The notes: generated from the sequence alone by a model not told the origin. Shown: positions 41,942-50,423, numbered from the stretch's first letter. The stretch: 64,000 bases of DNA from Clostridiales bacterium (GCA_019423635.1 JAHZBA010000006.1:1-64000); one strand, 5' to 3'. A program made the numbers and translations.

Positions 41942-42328
41942 ATGGCAAGCAATCGAATCGGCCGGATCAACGAAGAGATCCAGCGGGAACTCAGTGACCA
42001 GCTCCGCCGCCTGAAGGACCCCCGGGTGTCCCAGGTGGGCATGGTCTCCATCACCCGGGTAGACACCACCGGCGACCTGCGCTATGCGCGGGTCTATATC
42101 AGCGTTCTGGACAAGTCCCAGGAGAAGGAGGTCCTCAGGGGCCTCAAATCCGCCGGAGGTTTCCTGCGGCGGGAGCTGGGCCGTGCCCTCCAGCTGCGCT
42201 ACACCCCGGAGCTGCAATTCATCGCCGACGACTCCATCCAGCACGGGGCCCACATCCTGGAGCTGCTGCGGCAGGTGGAGACAAGCGGCGACGCCCGCGG
42301 GGGAGAAACGGAGGACGGACCATGCTGA
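41942..42328 (+). CDS. rbfA: 30S ribosome-binding factor A
   Basis: 128 residues. RINEEIQRELSDQLRRLKDPR and YARVYISVLDKSQEK, then RRELGRALQLRYTPEL, define RbfA, a KH-fold protein needed for 16S rRNA 5'-end maturation and cold growth. A GGAGG site precedes the ATG. Its stop overlaps nrnA by 7 bp. Confidence 0.95.
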   Translation: MASNRIGRINEEIQRELSDQLRRLKDPRVSQVGMVSITRVDTTGDLRYARVYISVLDKSQEKEVLRGLKSAGGFLRRELGRALQLRYTPELQFIADDSIQHGAHILELLRQVETSGDARGGETEDGPC

Positions 42329-43281
42329 GCGTACCGGAGGCCGCGGCGCTGCTGCGGAGCTTTGACCGCGTCCTGATCCTCACCCACGTGCGGCCCGACG
42401 GGGACACCGTGGGCTGTGCCGCCGCCCTGTGCGCCGGGCTGCGGGCCCTGGGAAAAACGGCGTTTTTGCTGCCCAATCCGGGCCTGACGGAGAGCAGCGC
42501 TCCCTACTTCCTGCCCTACGCCGCCCCGGCGGATTTCTCCCCGGAGAAGGTGGTGTCCGTGGACATCGCCGCCGCGGGCCTGTTTCCGGAGAACGCCAAA
42601 CCCTATCTGGGCCGGGTGGACCTGGCCATAGACCACCATCCGTCCTTTGAAAAATTTGCGAAGGCCAACCTGCTCCGGGCGGAGGCCGCCGCCTGCGGGG
42701 AGATCCTGTACGACGTGCTGGCGGCCCTGGGGCCCATCACGCCGGAGATCGCCCTGCCCCTGTACGTGGCCGTGTCCACGGACACCGGCTGCTTTGCCTA
42801 CGCCAACACCACCCCCCGCACCCACGCCGTGGCGGCGGCGCTGATGAACACCGGCATCGACTATCAGACCGTCAACAAGGTGTTCTTCCGCACCAGGAGC
42901 CGCAAACGGATGCAGCTGGAGGGGGCCATGATGAACGACTGCCTCTTCTACGACCGGGGCCGGGTGGCGGTGCTGTCGGTGCCGCTCAGCCTGATGGCCC
43001 GGTTCCAGGCCACGGAGAGCGACGCCGAGGACCTCTCCGCCCTGGGCCCCCAGATCGAGGGGGTGGACTGCGCCGTGACCATGCGGGAGCTCCGCCCGGA
43101 CGTGTGGAAGCTGTCCCTGCGGACTTCTCCCCGGGTCAGCGCCACGGAGGTCTGCCGGAGATTCGGCGGCGGCGGCCACGCCGCCGCGGCGGGCTGCACC
43201 ATCGAGGCCCCCTGGGACGACGCCCGGCGGCAGGTGCTGGCGGCGATTGCGGCCTTGGTGCCGGACTTTCAGGAGAATTAG
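42322..43281 (+). CDS. nrnA: DHH-DHHA1 phosphoesterase (nanoRNase/pAp phosphatase, NrnA-like)
   Basis: 319 residues. The DHH domain has LTHVRPDGDTVGCAAALC, the Asp of VVSVDIAAAG, and AIDHHPSF. The DHHA1 domain ends with the substrate loop FGGGGHAAAAGC. Such enzymes degrade short RNA oligomers and 3'-phosphoadenosine 5'-phosphate. Members in this position between rbfA and truB are common in Bacillota. The ATG overlaps rbfA. Confidence 0.92.
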   Translation: MLSVPEAAALLRSFDRVLILTHVRPDGDTVGCAAALCAGLRALGKTAFLLPNPGLTESSAPYFLPYAAPADFSPEKVVSVDIAAAGLFPENAKPYLGRVDLAIDHHPSFEKFAKANLLRAEAAACGEILYDVLAALGPITPEIALPLYVAVSTDTGCFAYANTTPRTHAVAAALMNTGIDYQTVNKVFFRTRSRKRMQLEGAMMNDCLFYDRGRVAVLSVPLSLMARFQATESDAEDLSALGPQIEGVDCAVTMRELRPDVWKLSLRTSPRVSATEVCRRFGGGGHAAAAGCTIEAPWDDARRQVLAAIAALVPDFQEN

Positions 43282-43356
43282 GAATTAGGAGTCAGGAATT
43301 AGGAATTGAATATGGAAGGGAGAAATTCCTCATTCCTCATTCCTAATTCCTCATTG
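43275..43356. repeat. Palindromic AATTAGGAATT repeat between nrnA and truB
   Basis: The left arm (43275-43309) consists of GAATTAGGAATTAGGAGTC-type units that extend into the nrnA stop codon. The right arm (43323-43356) is AATTCCTCATTCCTAATTCC-like. Loop length is about 13 nt. It is the same family as 38312-38431 but shorter. Confidence 0.8.
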
Positions 43357-43361
43357 AAAAA

Positions 43362-44228
43362 ATGCCAAGTGGAATCATCATCATTGACAAGCCCGCCGGG
43401 TGGACCAGTATGGACGTGTGCGCCAAGCTGCGGGGGGTCTTTCACGAAAAGCGTATCGGCCACGGCGGAACCCTGGACCCCATGGCCACCGGCGTTCTGC
43501 CGGTGTTTGTGGGACAGGCCACCAAGGCCGTGGAGTTCGCGGAGAAGGGCCGGAAGGAGTATGTGGCCGGACTGCGGCTGGGCGTCGTCACCAACACCCA
43601 GGACACCTCCGGGGAGGTCCTGGAGCGGCGGCCCGTTCAGGTCCGCCGGGAGGATGTGGAGGCGGCTCTGGCCTCATTCCGGGGGGAGCTCCGGCAGATT
43701 CCGCCCATGTACTCCGCCGTGAAGATCGGGGGGAAGCGGCTCTACGAGCTGGCCAGGAAGGGCCGGGAGGTGGAGCGGAAGCCCCGGCCCGTCACCATCT
43801 ACGAGCTGGAGCTCCTGGAGCAGACGGAGGAGGGAGACTACCTCCTTCGCTGTCTGTGCTCCAAGGGAACGTACATCCGGACTCTGTGCCACGACATCGG
43901 CCAGACCCTGGGCTGCGGAGGGGCCATGAGCAGCCTCCGGCGGACCATGGCCGCGGGCTTTCCCCTGTCGGAGGCCGTCACCCTGGAGGAGGTCCAGGCC
44001 CGGGGCGAGGAGCTGCTTCTGCCCGTAGACAGTCTGTTCCAGGAGCATCCCATTCTGCTGCTGAAATCGCCGGGGGCAGAGACCCGGGTCCGCAACGGTG
44101 CGCCGGTCGCCGATCCCTCCCTTTCCGACGGGACCTACCGGGTATATGGCCGGGACGGCAGCTTCCTGTGCCTCTCCCGGGCCAGAGGGGGCACGCTCAC
44201 GTCTATCAAGAACTTCTTTGGAGTGTAA
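43362..44228 (+). CDS. truB: tRNA pseudouridine(55) synthase
   Basis: 288 residues. IDKPAGWTSMDVC and the catalytic region GHGGTLDPMATGVLPV, with the active-site Asp, identify TruB, which makes pseudouridine 55 in the T-loop of tRNAs. A C-terminal PUA-like region follows. The start lies only 6 bp after the palindromic repeat and lacks a clean ribosome site, so repeat folding could influence its translation. It precedes ribF by 4 bp. Confidence 0.95.
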   Translation: MPSGIIIIDKPAGWTSMDVCAKLRGVFHEKRIGHGGTLDPMATGVLPVFVGQATKAVEFAEKGRKEYVAGLRLGVVTNTQDTSGEVLERRPVQVRREDVEAALASFRGELRQIPPMYSAVKIGGKRLYELARKGREVERKPRPVTIYELELLEQTEEGDYLLRCLCSKGTYIRTLCHDIGQTLGCGGAMSSLRRTMAAGFPLSEAVTLEEVQARGEELLLPVDSLFQEHPILLLKSPGAETRVRNGAPVADPSLSDGTYRVYGRDGSFLCLSRARGGTLTSIKNFFGV

Positions 44229-44232
44229 TGTC

Positions 44233-45138
44233 ATGTCCATTCAGGAAAAAGTCATCGCCCTGGGCTTCTTTGACGGCGTCCACCTGGGCCACGCCGCCCT
44301 GCTGCGCAGGACGGTGGAGGAGGCCGCCCGCCGGGGCGCCGTCCCCGCGGTCTTCACCTTTGACCGCCCGCCGAAGGAGGTGGTCACCGGCGTCCCCTGC
44401 CCCCTCATCAACGCCCCCCGGGACCGGCGGGACCTGATGCAGCGGCTGTATGGAATTCAGGAGGTGGTGATGGCCCCCTTCGACCAGGAGATGATGACCA
44501 CCTCCTGGGAGGACTATATCACCAGAATCCTGGTGGAGCGGCACCACGCCGTCCACCTGGTGGCGGGCCACGACCACCGCTTCGGCCACAAGAACCAGGG
44601 CACTCCGGCACTTTTGCAGCAAAAGTGCGCGGAGCTGGGCCTGGGGTGCGACATCATTCCGGCGGTGGAAATCGGCGGCATCACCGTCAGCTCCACCTAT
44701 ATCCGGCGGCTCATCGAGCTGGGGCAGATGGACCGGGCCAACCGCTTTCTGGGCCACCCCCACGTGCTGACCCAGGAGGTCCGCCACGGCCGCCGCATCG
44801 GCCACACCATCGGCATCCCCACCGTGAATCTCTCGGTGCCCCCCCACGTGCTGGTGCCCGGCTACGGCGTCTATGCAGCCCGGGTCTTTCTCCCGGACGG
44901 CCGGGCCCTGGGCGGCGTCACCAACGTGGGCGTCCGGCCCACGGTGAACAACGGCGCCGACGTGACGGTGGAGTCCTGGCTGTTGGACTTCGACGGCGAT
45001 CTCTACGGCCAGACGGTGCGGGTGGAGTTTCTCAAGCACCTGCGGGACGAGGTGCGCTTTGAATCCCTGGACGCCCTGCGGGATCAGATCATGCGCGACG
45101 CGGAGGAGACCCGCCGGATTCTGCGGGAGATCCCCTGA
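44233..45138 (+). CDS. ribF: Bifunctional riboflavin kinase/FAD synthetase
   Basis: 301 residues. The N-terminal FAD synthetase domain has ALGFFDGVHLGHAALL and AGHDHRFGHKNQG. STYIRRLIELGQMDRANRFLG marks its end. The C-terminal riboflavin kinase has GIPTVNL and GVTNVGVRPTVN. It converts riboflavin to FMN and FAD. The frame is open upstream inside truB, but the ATG at 44233 follows GGAGTG and matches the family N-terminus. It is the last gene of the locus; a strong terminator follows. Confidence 0.96.
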   Translation: MSIQEKVIALGFFDGVHLGHAALLRRTVEEAARRGAVPAVFTFDRPPKEVVTGVPCPLINAPRDRRDLMQRLYGIQEVVMAPFDQEMMTTSWEDYITRILVERHHAVHLVAGHDHRFGHKNQGTPALLQQKCAELGLGCDIIPAVEIGGITVSSTYIRRLIELGQMDRANRFLGHPHVLTQEVRHGRRIGHTIGIPTVNLSVPPHVLVPGYGVYAARVFLPDGRALGGVTNVGVRPTVNNGADVTVESWLLDFDGDLYGQTVRVEFLKHLRDEVRFESLDALRDQIMRDAEETRRILREIP

Positions 45139-45230
45139 GGCGCGCAGCGCGCAGATGCAGATTGACCGGCGGCCCGTTCTGCGAGACTCCATGGGCCGCC
45201 CTTTACGGCAAGCGTTCCAACCGAAAGGCA

Positions 45231-45266
45231 GAGGGACATGACAAGATGTCATGTCCCTCTTCGTTT
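45231..45266. terminator. Terminator after ribF
   Basis: A perfect 13-bp stem (45231-45243 with 45247-45259) and loop AGA are followed by TTCGTTT. It lies between the convergent ribF and the small membrane-protein gene. Confidence 0.85.
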
Positions 45267-45277
45267 ATGAAATTCCC

Positions 45278-45550
45278 TCAGATCAGCGCCGTAATCAGCC
45301 AGACCAGGCCGATGGCGGCGGCGCCCATGAGGCTGTACACCCACGGGCTCAGATTCCGCCAGGCCCGGGCAAACCGGCTGTGCTCCCCGCCGGCGTAGTT
45401 CCGGGCCACCTGGCGGGCCTCCTCCACCAGCTCCCGGGCGGTGACGCCCTCTCCGGCGGCGTCGTTGCGGACGATGAAAATGGCCTGCTCAAAAAATCTC
45501 CGGTCCGGGGAATCCACCACCACGACCCGTCTGGAAATACCTTTTACCAT
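45278..45550 (-). CDS. Small single-span membrane protein
   Basis: A 90-residue protein. The N-terminal VKGISRRVVVVDSPDRRFFEQ, then AIFIVR, is conserved in Clostridia hypothetical proteins sometimes labelled as translation-initiation-factor-like, a label the sequence does not support. One transmembrane helix lies at about residues 68-88. GGAGG precedes the ATG at 45550. It follows spoIIE on the same strand by about 150 bp, so a sporulation link is possible but unproven. Confidence 0.7.
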   Translation of the reverse strand: MVKGISRRVVVVDSPDRRFFEQAIFIVRNDAAGEGVTARELVEEARQVARNYAGGEHSRFARAWRNLSPWVYSLMGAAAIGLVWLITALI

Positions 45551-45697
45551 AACTGCCTCCTGCTGCCTGTGAAGTTCCGGCCGCCCATGGGGCTCGGCGG
45601 AGCGGAATTCCCATGGAGTGGCGACAGTTCCATTTTGCCGCGGGAGCGGCCTCTCTATACCCATTTCACTCCATTTTTTCCAGCGGCTCCGTTGGTC

Positions 45698-47725
45698 TCA
45701 CACCTGCTTCCCCTCCGCCGGGCGGTAGAGCACCTGAATGCCGCAGTCGTCCTGGAGGTGCTCCCGGCGGACGCTCTCGCCGAGGATCAGCCCCGCCAGG
45801 GTCTGGGGGTCCTCCCCCTCCCAGCCCGCCAGCAGATCCAGCAGCCACTCGTCCTGATTGGGGTCCGCCACGCCGTCGCTGACCATCACCGCAAAGCTCC
45901 CCGGCTCCAGGCGGGTTCGGGTGATGTCCGGCGCCGCCGGGGTTCCCCGCAGGCCCGCCGGCAGGCTTCCCCCGGCCACCCGCCGCACCGCGCCCCCCTT
46001 TTTCAGGTAGCTGGGGGCCGCGCCGTACTTGTAGAAGACCGCCTCCCCCGCCGCCGGGTCAAAGGTACACAGGTCAATGGTGGTGAAGCTGCCGGTCTCC
46101 GCCCCCCGCAGGGCCATGGCGGCGTTGAGGGTCTTCAGCGCCGCCTCCGGCTCAATGCCCGCCTCCAGGAACTGCCGCAGCAGCCGGCAGGTGAGGGCCG
46201 ACTCCTTCCGGGCCGGCTCCCCGCTGCCCATGCCGTCCGCCAGCAGCAGGTTCCACACCCCGTCCTCCCGGCAGAAGGACACCAGGGTGTCCCCGCAGAC
46301 GCTCTCCCCCGCCTTCGGCCGCAGGGCCGCGCCCACCTGGCAGGGCACCGCCGCCGCCGCGGCGGAGACGGGCACCGCCTCTCCCAGCCCCGCGGCTGTG
46401 GCCGTCAGCAGCTCCGAGAGCTGGGCGTACTGTCCCCGGGCACTGCGGCGGGTCTCCTCCAGCTGCCGCCGGTACTGCCGCCGCAGAAGGTAGGCCGAGA
46501 GCTCCCCGTTGATCGCCGTGAGGAAGTCCGGCAGATGAATACACCGGCTGGAGAAATACTGGGGGAAGTCCTTGGCCTCCGCCCTGCCCCGCTCCAGCAG
46601 GTAGGGCGTGGCGTCGTTGAGGGCGTTGAAGGTCCCGGTGTACTCCTTCTGCCAGCACAGGGCGCACAGGGCACAGCCCCGGCACACCTTCTCCGCCGCC
46701 CGGTCAAAGACGATGGCCGGGTTCTCCTCCGCCGCCGGCGGGGCGCTGCGGCCCATGCTGTCATAGAGCTCCCGCAGGGCCTCCGCCGCCTTGGTCAGCC
46801 GCTCTTTCAAAAGGTTCCCCGTCTGGGAGACGCCGGCCTCCTCCCGCTTCACCCGCTTGCCGCCAAAGAGCCGTCCCGGCAGCAGCAAAAAGACGCCCAT
46901 GCCCAAAGCGGCCTCCAGCAGCAGCGGCTGGCCGAAGGGGTCCTCCGCCGGCAAAAGGGAGAGCAGAACGGCCAGCAAAAACGCCCCGGCCGCCCCGGCC
47001 CGGGGTCCGCCCCGGCGGCTCCCCGCCAGCAGCCCCGCCAGGCCGTAGCCCGCCGTCAGCAGCCCCGTGCCGGCGCACAGGTCCGCCGTCAGCCCCAGAC
47101 CCAGCCCCGCCGCGGCGCCGGCGGCCGGCCCCCGCTCATAGGCGGCCATGGCCAGCAGCACGCACAGCGCCGCCCGCCCCAGAGAGAGCCCCAGAAGCAT
47201 CAAATCGCTGAAGGCCAGCAGCAGCGCCGCCGCCAGGAAGAGCACGCTGTCCGAGAGGGGGCGCTCCCCGTCGGGCCGCAGCAGAGGGACAAAAAACCAG
47301 GCGGAGAGCCCCGTCAGTCCCGCCGCCGCCAGGCAGGGCGTCACCTGGCTCAGCGGCGACAGGGACTGCACCACGTAGATTCCCCCCACCACCAGCGCCA
47401 GCACCGCCGCCGCCACGGGCATGGCCTTCGGCCGGCTCAGCAGGGCGCTGCCCTGAAAGGAGGTAGCCGCCGTCAAAATCAAAATGGCAATGGCCAGATG
47501 GGGCAGCGCGTCGGCAAAGCTCATAAAGATCAGCGCTCCCGCGGCGGTGCCCGCCAGGGCGAAGGCCCCCAGGGTCCCCGGCCCCGCCGCGGCCACCAGC
47601 CCCAGGGCAAAAGGCGCGTACCCGCCGGTGATCTGACTGGCGGTCAGAGCCCCCGCCAGGAAAAAGCGGATGCCGCCCTCCAGCAGCAGCGTACTCGACG
47701 GACGGATGATTGGACCGTGTTCCAC
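45698..47725 (-). CDS. spoIIE: Stage II sporulation protein E (PP2C phosphatase)
   Basis: 675 residues. About ten transmembrane helices fill residues 15-310. A central oligomerization region with CRGCALCALCWQKEY follows. The C-terminal PP2C-type phosphatase (about 440-675) has GDTLVSFCREDGVWNLLLADGMGSGEPARKES and AVMVSDGVAD, with the metal-binding Asp residues. In Bacillus it sits at the polar septum and dephosphorylates SpoIIAA to activate sigma-F in the forespore. The start is a GTG with GGGAGGG. Its presence says that the host belongs to a sporulating lineage. Confidence 0.95.
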   Translation of the reverse strand: MEHGPIIRPSSTLLLEGGIRFFLAGALTASQITGGYAPFALGLVAAAGPGTLGAFALAGTAAGALIFMSFADALPHLAIAILILTAATSFQGSALLSRPKAMPVAAAVLALVVGGIYVVQSLSPLSQVTPCLAAAGLTGLSAWFFVPLLRPDGERPLSDSVLFLAAALLLAFSDLMLLGLSLGRAALCVLLAMAAYERGPAAGAAAGLGLGLTADLCAGTGLLTAGYGLAGLLAGSRRGGPRAGAAGAFLLAVLLSLLPAEDPFGQPLLLEAALGMGVFLLLPGRLFGGKRVKREEAGVSQTGNLLKERLTKAAEALRELYDSMGRSAPPAAEENPAIVFDRAAEKVCRGCALCALCWQKEYTGTFNALNDATPYLLERGRAEAKDFPQYFSSRCIHLPDFLTAINGELSAYLLRRQYRRQLEETRRSARGQYAQLSELLTATAAGLGEAVPVSAAAAAVPCQVGAALRPKAGESVCGDTLVSFCREDGVWNLLLADGMGSGEPARKESALTCRLLRQFLEAGIEPEAALKTLNAAMALRGAETGSFTTIDLCTFDPAAGEAVFYKYGAAPSYLKKGGAVRRVAGGSLPAGLRGTPAAPDITRTRLEPGSFAVMVSDGVADPNQDEWLLDLLAGWEGEDPQTLAGLILGESVRREHLQDDCGIQVLYRPAEGKQV

Positions 47726-47898
47726 AGCCTGTCCCTCCCACTTCCAAAGTTTTCCACCATTTTACAGCTTGTCCCCGGAAAATCCCGTCGGGAAATGAGA
47801 GGGGCCGGTTTCCCCGTGGAACCCGGCTCCAATTTTGATCGAGGGTTGCTTGGCGCCCGGCCGTCCCTTTGACCGCAGCGCTCCAAATGGCTGCTCCC

Positions 47899-47972
47899 CT
47901 GTAGGGCGTGACCACTGGGCACGCCGCCGCAGAACGCCGCGTCGCAGCGCGCCGGGTCGTCGCGCCCTACAG
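47899..47972. repeat. Short palindromic intergenic repeat
   Basis: 74 bp with 10-bp perfect termini CTGTAGGGCG/CGCCCTACAG and a GC-rich interior rich in CGCCG. It lies in the 351-bp gap between the divergent spoIIE and HAD genes and resembles the TGTAGGG-type arms of the larger MITE-like elements. No gene is seen in the gap. Confidence 0.65.
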
Positions 47973-48076
47973 GCCATAACCGGCACGAGTTACAGATGGA
48001 GGCACACGGGTCCCTCCCGCTTGCAGACCGGAACGGTCCGTGGTACAATCAACCAAAACCGCACCGGGAGGGTTCC

Positions 48077-48769
48077 ATGATTCGTGCCGTTATTTTTGAC
48101 ATCGGGCAGACGCTGGTAGAGTACCGCAAGCCCCTGAACTGGTCCAGGCTGTACCGCCCGGCCCTGGAGCAGGCCGCCGCAGCCTGCGGGGATTCCCTGT
48201 CGGAGGAGGAGCTCCGCTGTGCCGAGGAGATTCTCTCCGCCTACAACACCCGCCTCCACCCCCGGGAATACGAGGTCTCCTCCACCCGCATCTTCACGGA
48301 GATCCTCCAGAAAATCCACCGCCCCCTAGCCCACCTCCCCCGGATGAAGGCGGCCTTTTACGGCTATTTCCGGAACGAGGCCGCCGTCTTTCCGGAGACC
48401 CCGGAGACCCTGGCGGCGCTGCGCGCCCGGGGTATCCTGCTGGGCACCTTGTCCGATGTCGCCTACGGGATGGACAACTGCTATGCCCTGGAGGATCTGG
48501 CTGCCCTCCGAAAGGAGATTGACTTTCCCTGGACCTCCCATGACTCCGGCTTCCGCAAGCCCAGTCCAAAAGGACTTCTGTCCCTGCTGGAGCGGATGGG
48601 GGTAGCCCCCTCGGAGGCTTTGATGGTGGGGGATGAGGAGAAGGACATCCTGTGTGCCAGGGGTGCCGGGGTCCTCGCCGTCCTGGTGAACCGGACGGGA
48701 ACTCCGAAGTCCTACGGCCAGGACGCCGAGATCCGCACCCTGTCGGAGCTGCTCCCCCTGATCCGCTGA
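48077..48769 (+). CDS. HAD-family hydrolase
   Basis: 230 residues. Motif I is FDIGQTLVEY (with Gly in place of the usual second Asp context), motif II lies in LLGTLSDVAYG, and motif IV is LMVGDEEKDILCARGAG. Note that the usual DxDxT is DIGQT here: the acid/base Asp is replaced by Gly, as in some HAD dehalogenase- or epoxide-hydrolase-like members. GGGAGGGTTCC precedes the ATG at 48077. It is convergent with the yab cluster. The substrate is unknown. Confidence 0.8.
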   Translation: MIRAVIFDIGQTLVEYRKPLNWSRLYRPALEQAAAACGDSLSEEELRCAEEILSAYNTRLHPREYEVSSTRIFTEILQKIHRPLAHLPRMKAAFYGYFRNEAAVFPETPETLAALRARGILLGTLSDVAYGMDNCYALEDLAALRKEIDFPWTSHDSGFRKPSPKGLLSLLERMGVAPSEALMVGDEEKDILCARGAGVLAVLVNRTGTPKSYGQDAEIRTLSELLPLIR

Positions 48770-48810
48770 AAAGGACCCCCGAAAAGCCCCGGGAGCGGTT
48801 CCCCGGGCAG

Positions 48811-48846
48811 AAAAAGGGCGCCGGGAACGAGAGGTTCCCGGCGCCC
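48811..48846 (-). terminator. Terminator of the yab-divIC-yabR operon
   Basis: A perfect 13-bp stem (48816-48828 with 48834-48846) is followed on the minus strand by TTTTTCT. It lies 17 bp past the yabR stop codon. Confidence 0.85.
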
Positions 48847-48862
48847 TGCGCACAGTCTGACT

Positions 48863-49312
48863 CTATTTCCTTCTGCGGCCGCCCCGCTTGCCGTCGATGC
48901 TGCGGTGCAGGTCCGCCATCTTCCCCTCCGAGGAGGAGAGAAACTGCTTGAGCTTGTCCTCAAAGGCCTTGTCGCCGGAGGGCGGCAGGGTCGTCTGCTG
49001 GGGTGCGCGGGCAGCGGCAGCCGGCGGACGGCTCTCCCCCGCGGGCCGCGCCGGACGCGGTCCCGGATGGGCTGCCGGTTTTGGCTGCGCCCGCTTGATG
49101 GAGAGGTTCCGCTTCCCGTTCTCCGCCGACAGCACCAGCACCCGCACGGACTGCCCCTCCTGCAAATAGTCCCGCACCTCATTGACAAAGGTGTTGGCAA
49201 TCTCCGAGATATGTACCAGTCCGGACCCGCCCCCCTCCAGGGCCACAAAGGCGCCGAACTTGGTGATGGTCGTCACTTTCCCTTCCACAATGCTCCCAAC
49301 CTGAGGCTCCAT
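48863..49312 (-). CDS. yabR: S1 RNA-binding domain protein (YabR-like)
   Basis: A 149-residue protein. Residues 1-72 are an S1 domain (VGSIVEGKVTTITKFGAFVAL, LVHISEIA, VRVLVLSAENGKRNLSIKR). The rest is a Pro/Ala/Arg-rich linker and a short helical tail. The frame is open further upstream, but the S1-proximal ATG at 49312 matches the family. It comes after divIC as in Bacillus, where the homologue is yabR. Confidence 0.85.
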   Translation of the reverse strand: MEPQVGSIVEGKVTTITKFGAFVALEGGGSGLVHISEIANTFVNEVRDYLQEGQSVRVLVLSAENGKRNLSIKRAQPKPAAHPGPRPARPAGESRPPAAAARAPQQTTLPPSGDKAFEDKLKQFLSSSEGKMADLHRSIDGKRGGRRRK

Positions 49313-49394
49313 ACCTTGCTTTATCTCTCCTTCCGATCTCTCTTCCGGCCGCACGGCGGCCCCGGGGCACACACCCGCCCCGCTGAAATCCGGC

Positions 49395-49691
49395 TCAGCC
49401 GCCGGGCTCAAAGACGTACTCCCCCGGCTTCACCAGCCCCAGCTCATCCCGGGCGATCTCCAGAAGCTTTTCCTCGGTGGGGCCCTCCTCGATGTCTTCC
49501 TTCAGCGCGGCGTTTTCCCGCTCCCGGTCCGCCACCATGGCGGCATACTGGTCCCGTTCGGCCTGGGCCGTCTCCAGCTGCGCCTGAATCCGGTACAGCT
49601 GCCATCCCAGGACCGCCAGCAGCGCCAGAATCACCACCTTTGTGAAGAACCCGGACCGCGGCCGGGGCTGCCGCTTTTTTCTTTGGGCCAT
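49395..49691 (-). CDS. divIC: Septum formation initiator DivIC/FtsL-like
   Basis: A 98-residue bitopic protein. A basic N-terminus (RKKRQPRPR) precedes one transmembrane helix (about residues 17-35). It is followed by a leucine-zipper-like coiled coil (LYRIQAQLETAQAERDQYAAM) and the DivIC end ARDELGLVKPGEYVF. It should act in the divisome with FtsL and DivIB. GGAGG lies directly before the ATG. The upstream yabQ frame runs through most of this gene. Confidence 0.9.
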   Translation of the reverse strand: MAQRKKRQPRPRSGFFTKVVILALLAVLGWQLYRIQAQLETAQAERDQYAAMVADRERENAALKEDIEEGPTEEKLLEIARDELGLVKPGEYVFEPGG

Positions 49692-50142
49692 GTCCGCCGC
49701 CTCCTCTGTAACATGTCTGTTGTCTTATTGTATAGCATCTCCGGGCAAAATAAAAGAGATTTTTTCCGCGGCGGGCCATTTTTTTGCAAAAATTTTTTGT
49801 CCATCGCGCCGGAGCGGCCAGCAGACGGACCAGCTCCGCCAGGGTGTCCGCCCAAAAGGTCCACACCGGCCGCAGCATCTGGGAGAAGGTGCAGAAAAAA
49901 ATCACCGCGCCCCCCAGGGCCCCCAGCACCATGAAGCCCCGGAGCTCCCCGTCTCCCCGCCGCAGCAGGAACAAAAACGCCGCCGCCCCCACCATCAGGC
50001 AGTAGGCGCCGTCCAGCAGGGCGGTGAACCGGGGCAGACGCAGCCGGAAAGGGCGCAGAAGATCGTACAGCACCGCGGCGGCCACGCCCAGCAAAATGGA
50101 CTGGCCGAAGGTCAGCAGCTGCTGGGAGATCTGATTGCCCAT
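49444..50142 (-). CDS. yabQ: Spore cortex protein YabQ with long readthrough tail
   Basis: 232 residues in the open frame. Residues 1-115 are typical of YabQ: three or four transmembrane helices (QSILLGVAAAVLYDLLRPF, LDGAYCLMVGAAAFLFLL, VLGALGGAVIFFCTF). KNFCKKMARRGKNLF and CYTIRQQTCYRG follow. Family members end about there, but this frame has no stop and continues for about 82 residues into divIC in another frame, giving a low-complexity Gly/Ala/Arg tail. It starts at 50142, sharing a base with the yabP stop. YabQ is needed for cortex formation in Bacillus. Confidence 0.85.
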   Translation of the reverse strand: MGNQISQQLLTFGQSILLGVAAAVLYDLLRPFRLRLPRFTALLDGAYCLMVGAAAFLFLLRRGDGELRGFMVLGALGGAVIFFCTFSQMLRPVWTFWADTLAELVRLLAAPARWTKNFCKKMARRGKNLFYFARRCYTIRQQTCYRGGGGHGPKKKAAAPAAVRVLHKGGDSGAAGGPGMAAVPDSGAAGDGPGRTGPVCRHGGGPGAGKRRAEGRHRGGPHRGKASGDRPG

Positions 50143-50423
50143 TATCCGAACAGCCGCCCGAAGAACCCGCCCCGTCCCGGGCTCTGGTCCTCGTAGGTGA
50201 TGGAGTCGATGCGCCCGTCCACGTGGAGCTCCCCGCCGTCCAGGGACAGCTTGCCGATGTGCAGATCCTCCCCGGTAACCACCAGCGTTCCGGCGCTGGT
50301 GGACATGATGATCCCGGTCTCGTCAAAGCGGTCCACGTCCTCCACGCCGGAGACCGTCAGACGCTCCCGCCCCTCCAGCTCCAGACGGTGCTCCATGGCG
50401 GGCATGGTGTTGTAGTCCTTCAT
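50142..50423 (-). CDS. yabP: Sporulation protein YabP
   Basis: A 93-residue beta-rich protein. HRLELEGRERLTVSGVEDVDRFDE, then VVTGEDLHIGKLSLDGGELHVDG, is the YabP/YqfC pattern. GGGAGGG before the ATG at 50423 sets the start over an upstream in-frame codon. It is required for spore coat/cortex assembly in relatives and pairs with YabQ. Confidence 0.92.
   Translation of the reverse strand: MKDYNTMPAMEHRLELEGRERLTVSGVEDVDRFDETGIIMSTSAGTLVVTGEDLHIGKLSLDGGELHVDGRIDSITYEDQSPGRGGFFGRLFG

Noticed and set aside
38558..42253. Open frame of more than 1,200 codons on the minus strand
   Set aside because: It is the mirror of ylxQ, infB and rbfA. Its His/Gly/Leu-rich product reflects high-GC third positions of the plus-strand genes, and it has no ribosome site.
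44000..44233. FMN riboswitch before ribF
   Set aside because: ribF starts 4 bp after truB, leaving no space for an aptamer, and no FMN-box pattern is visible.
45251..47872. Open frame of 873 codons on the plus strand
   Set aside because: It is antisense to spoIIE, whose domains and motifs are unmistakable; the product is low-complexity Arg/Gln/Pro/Gly.
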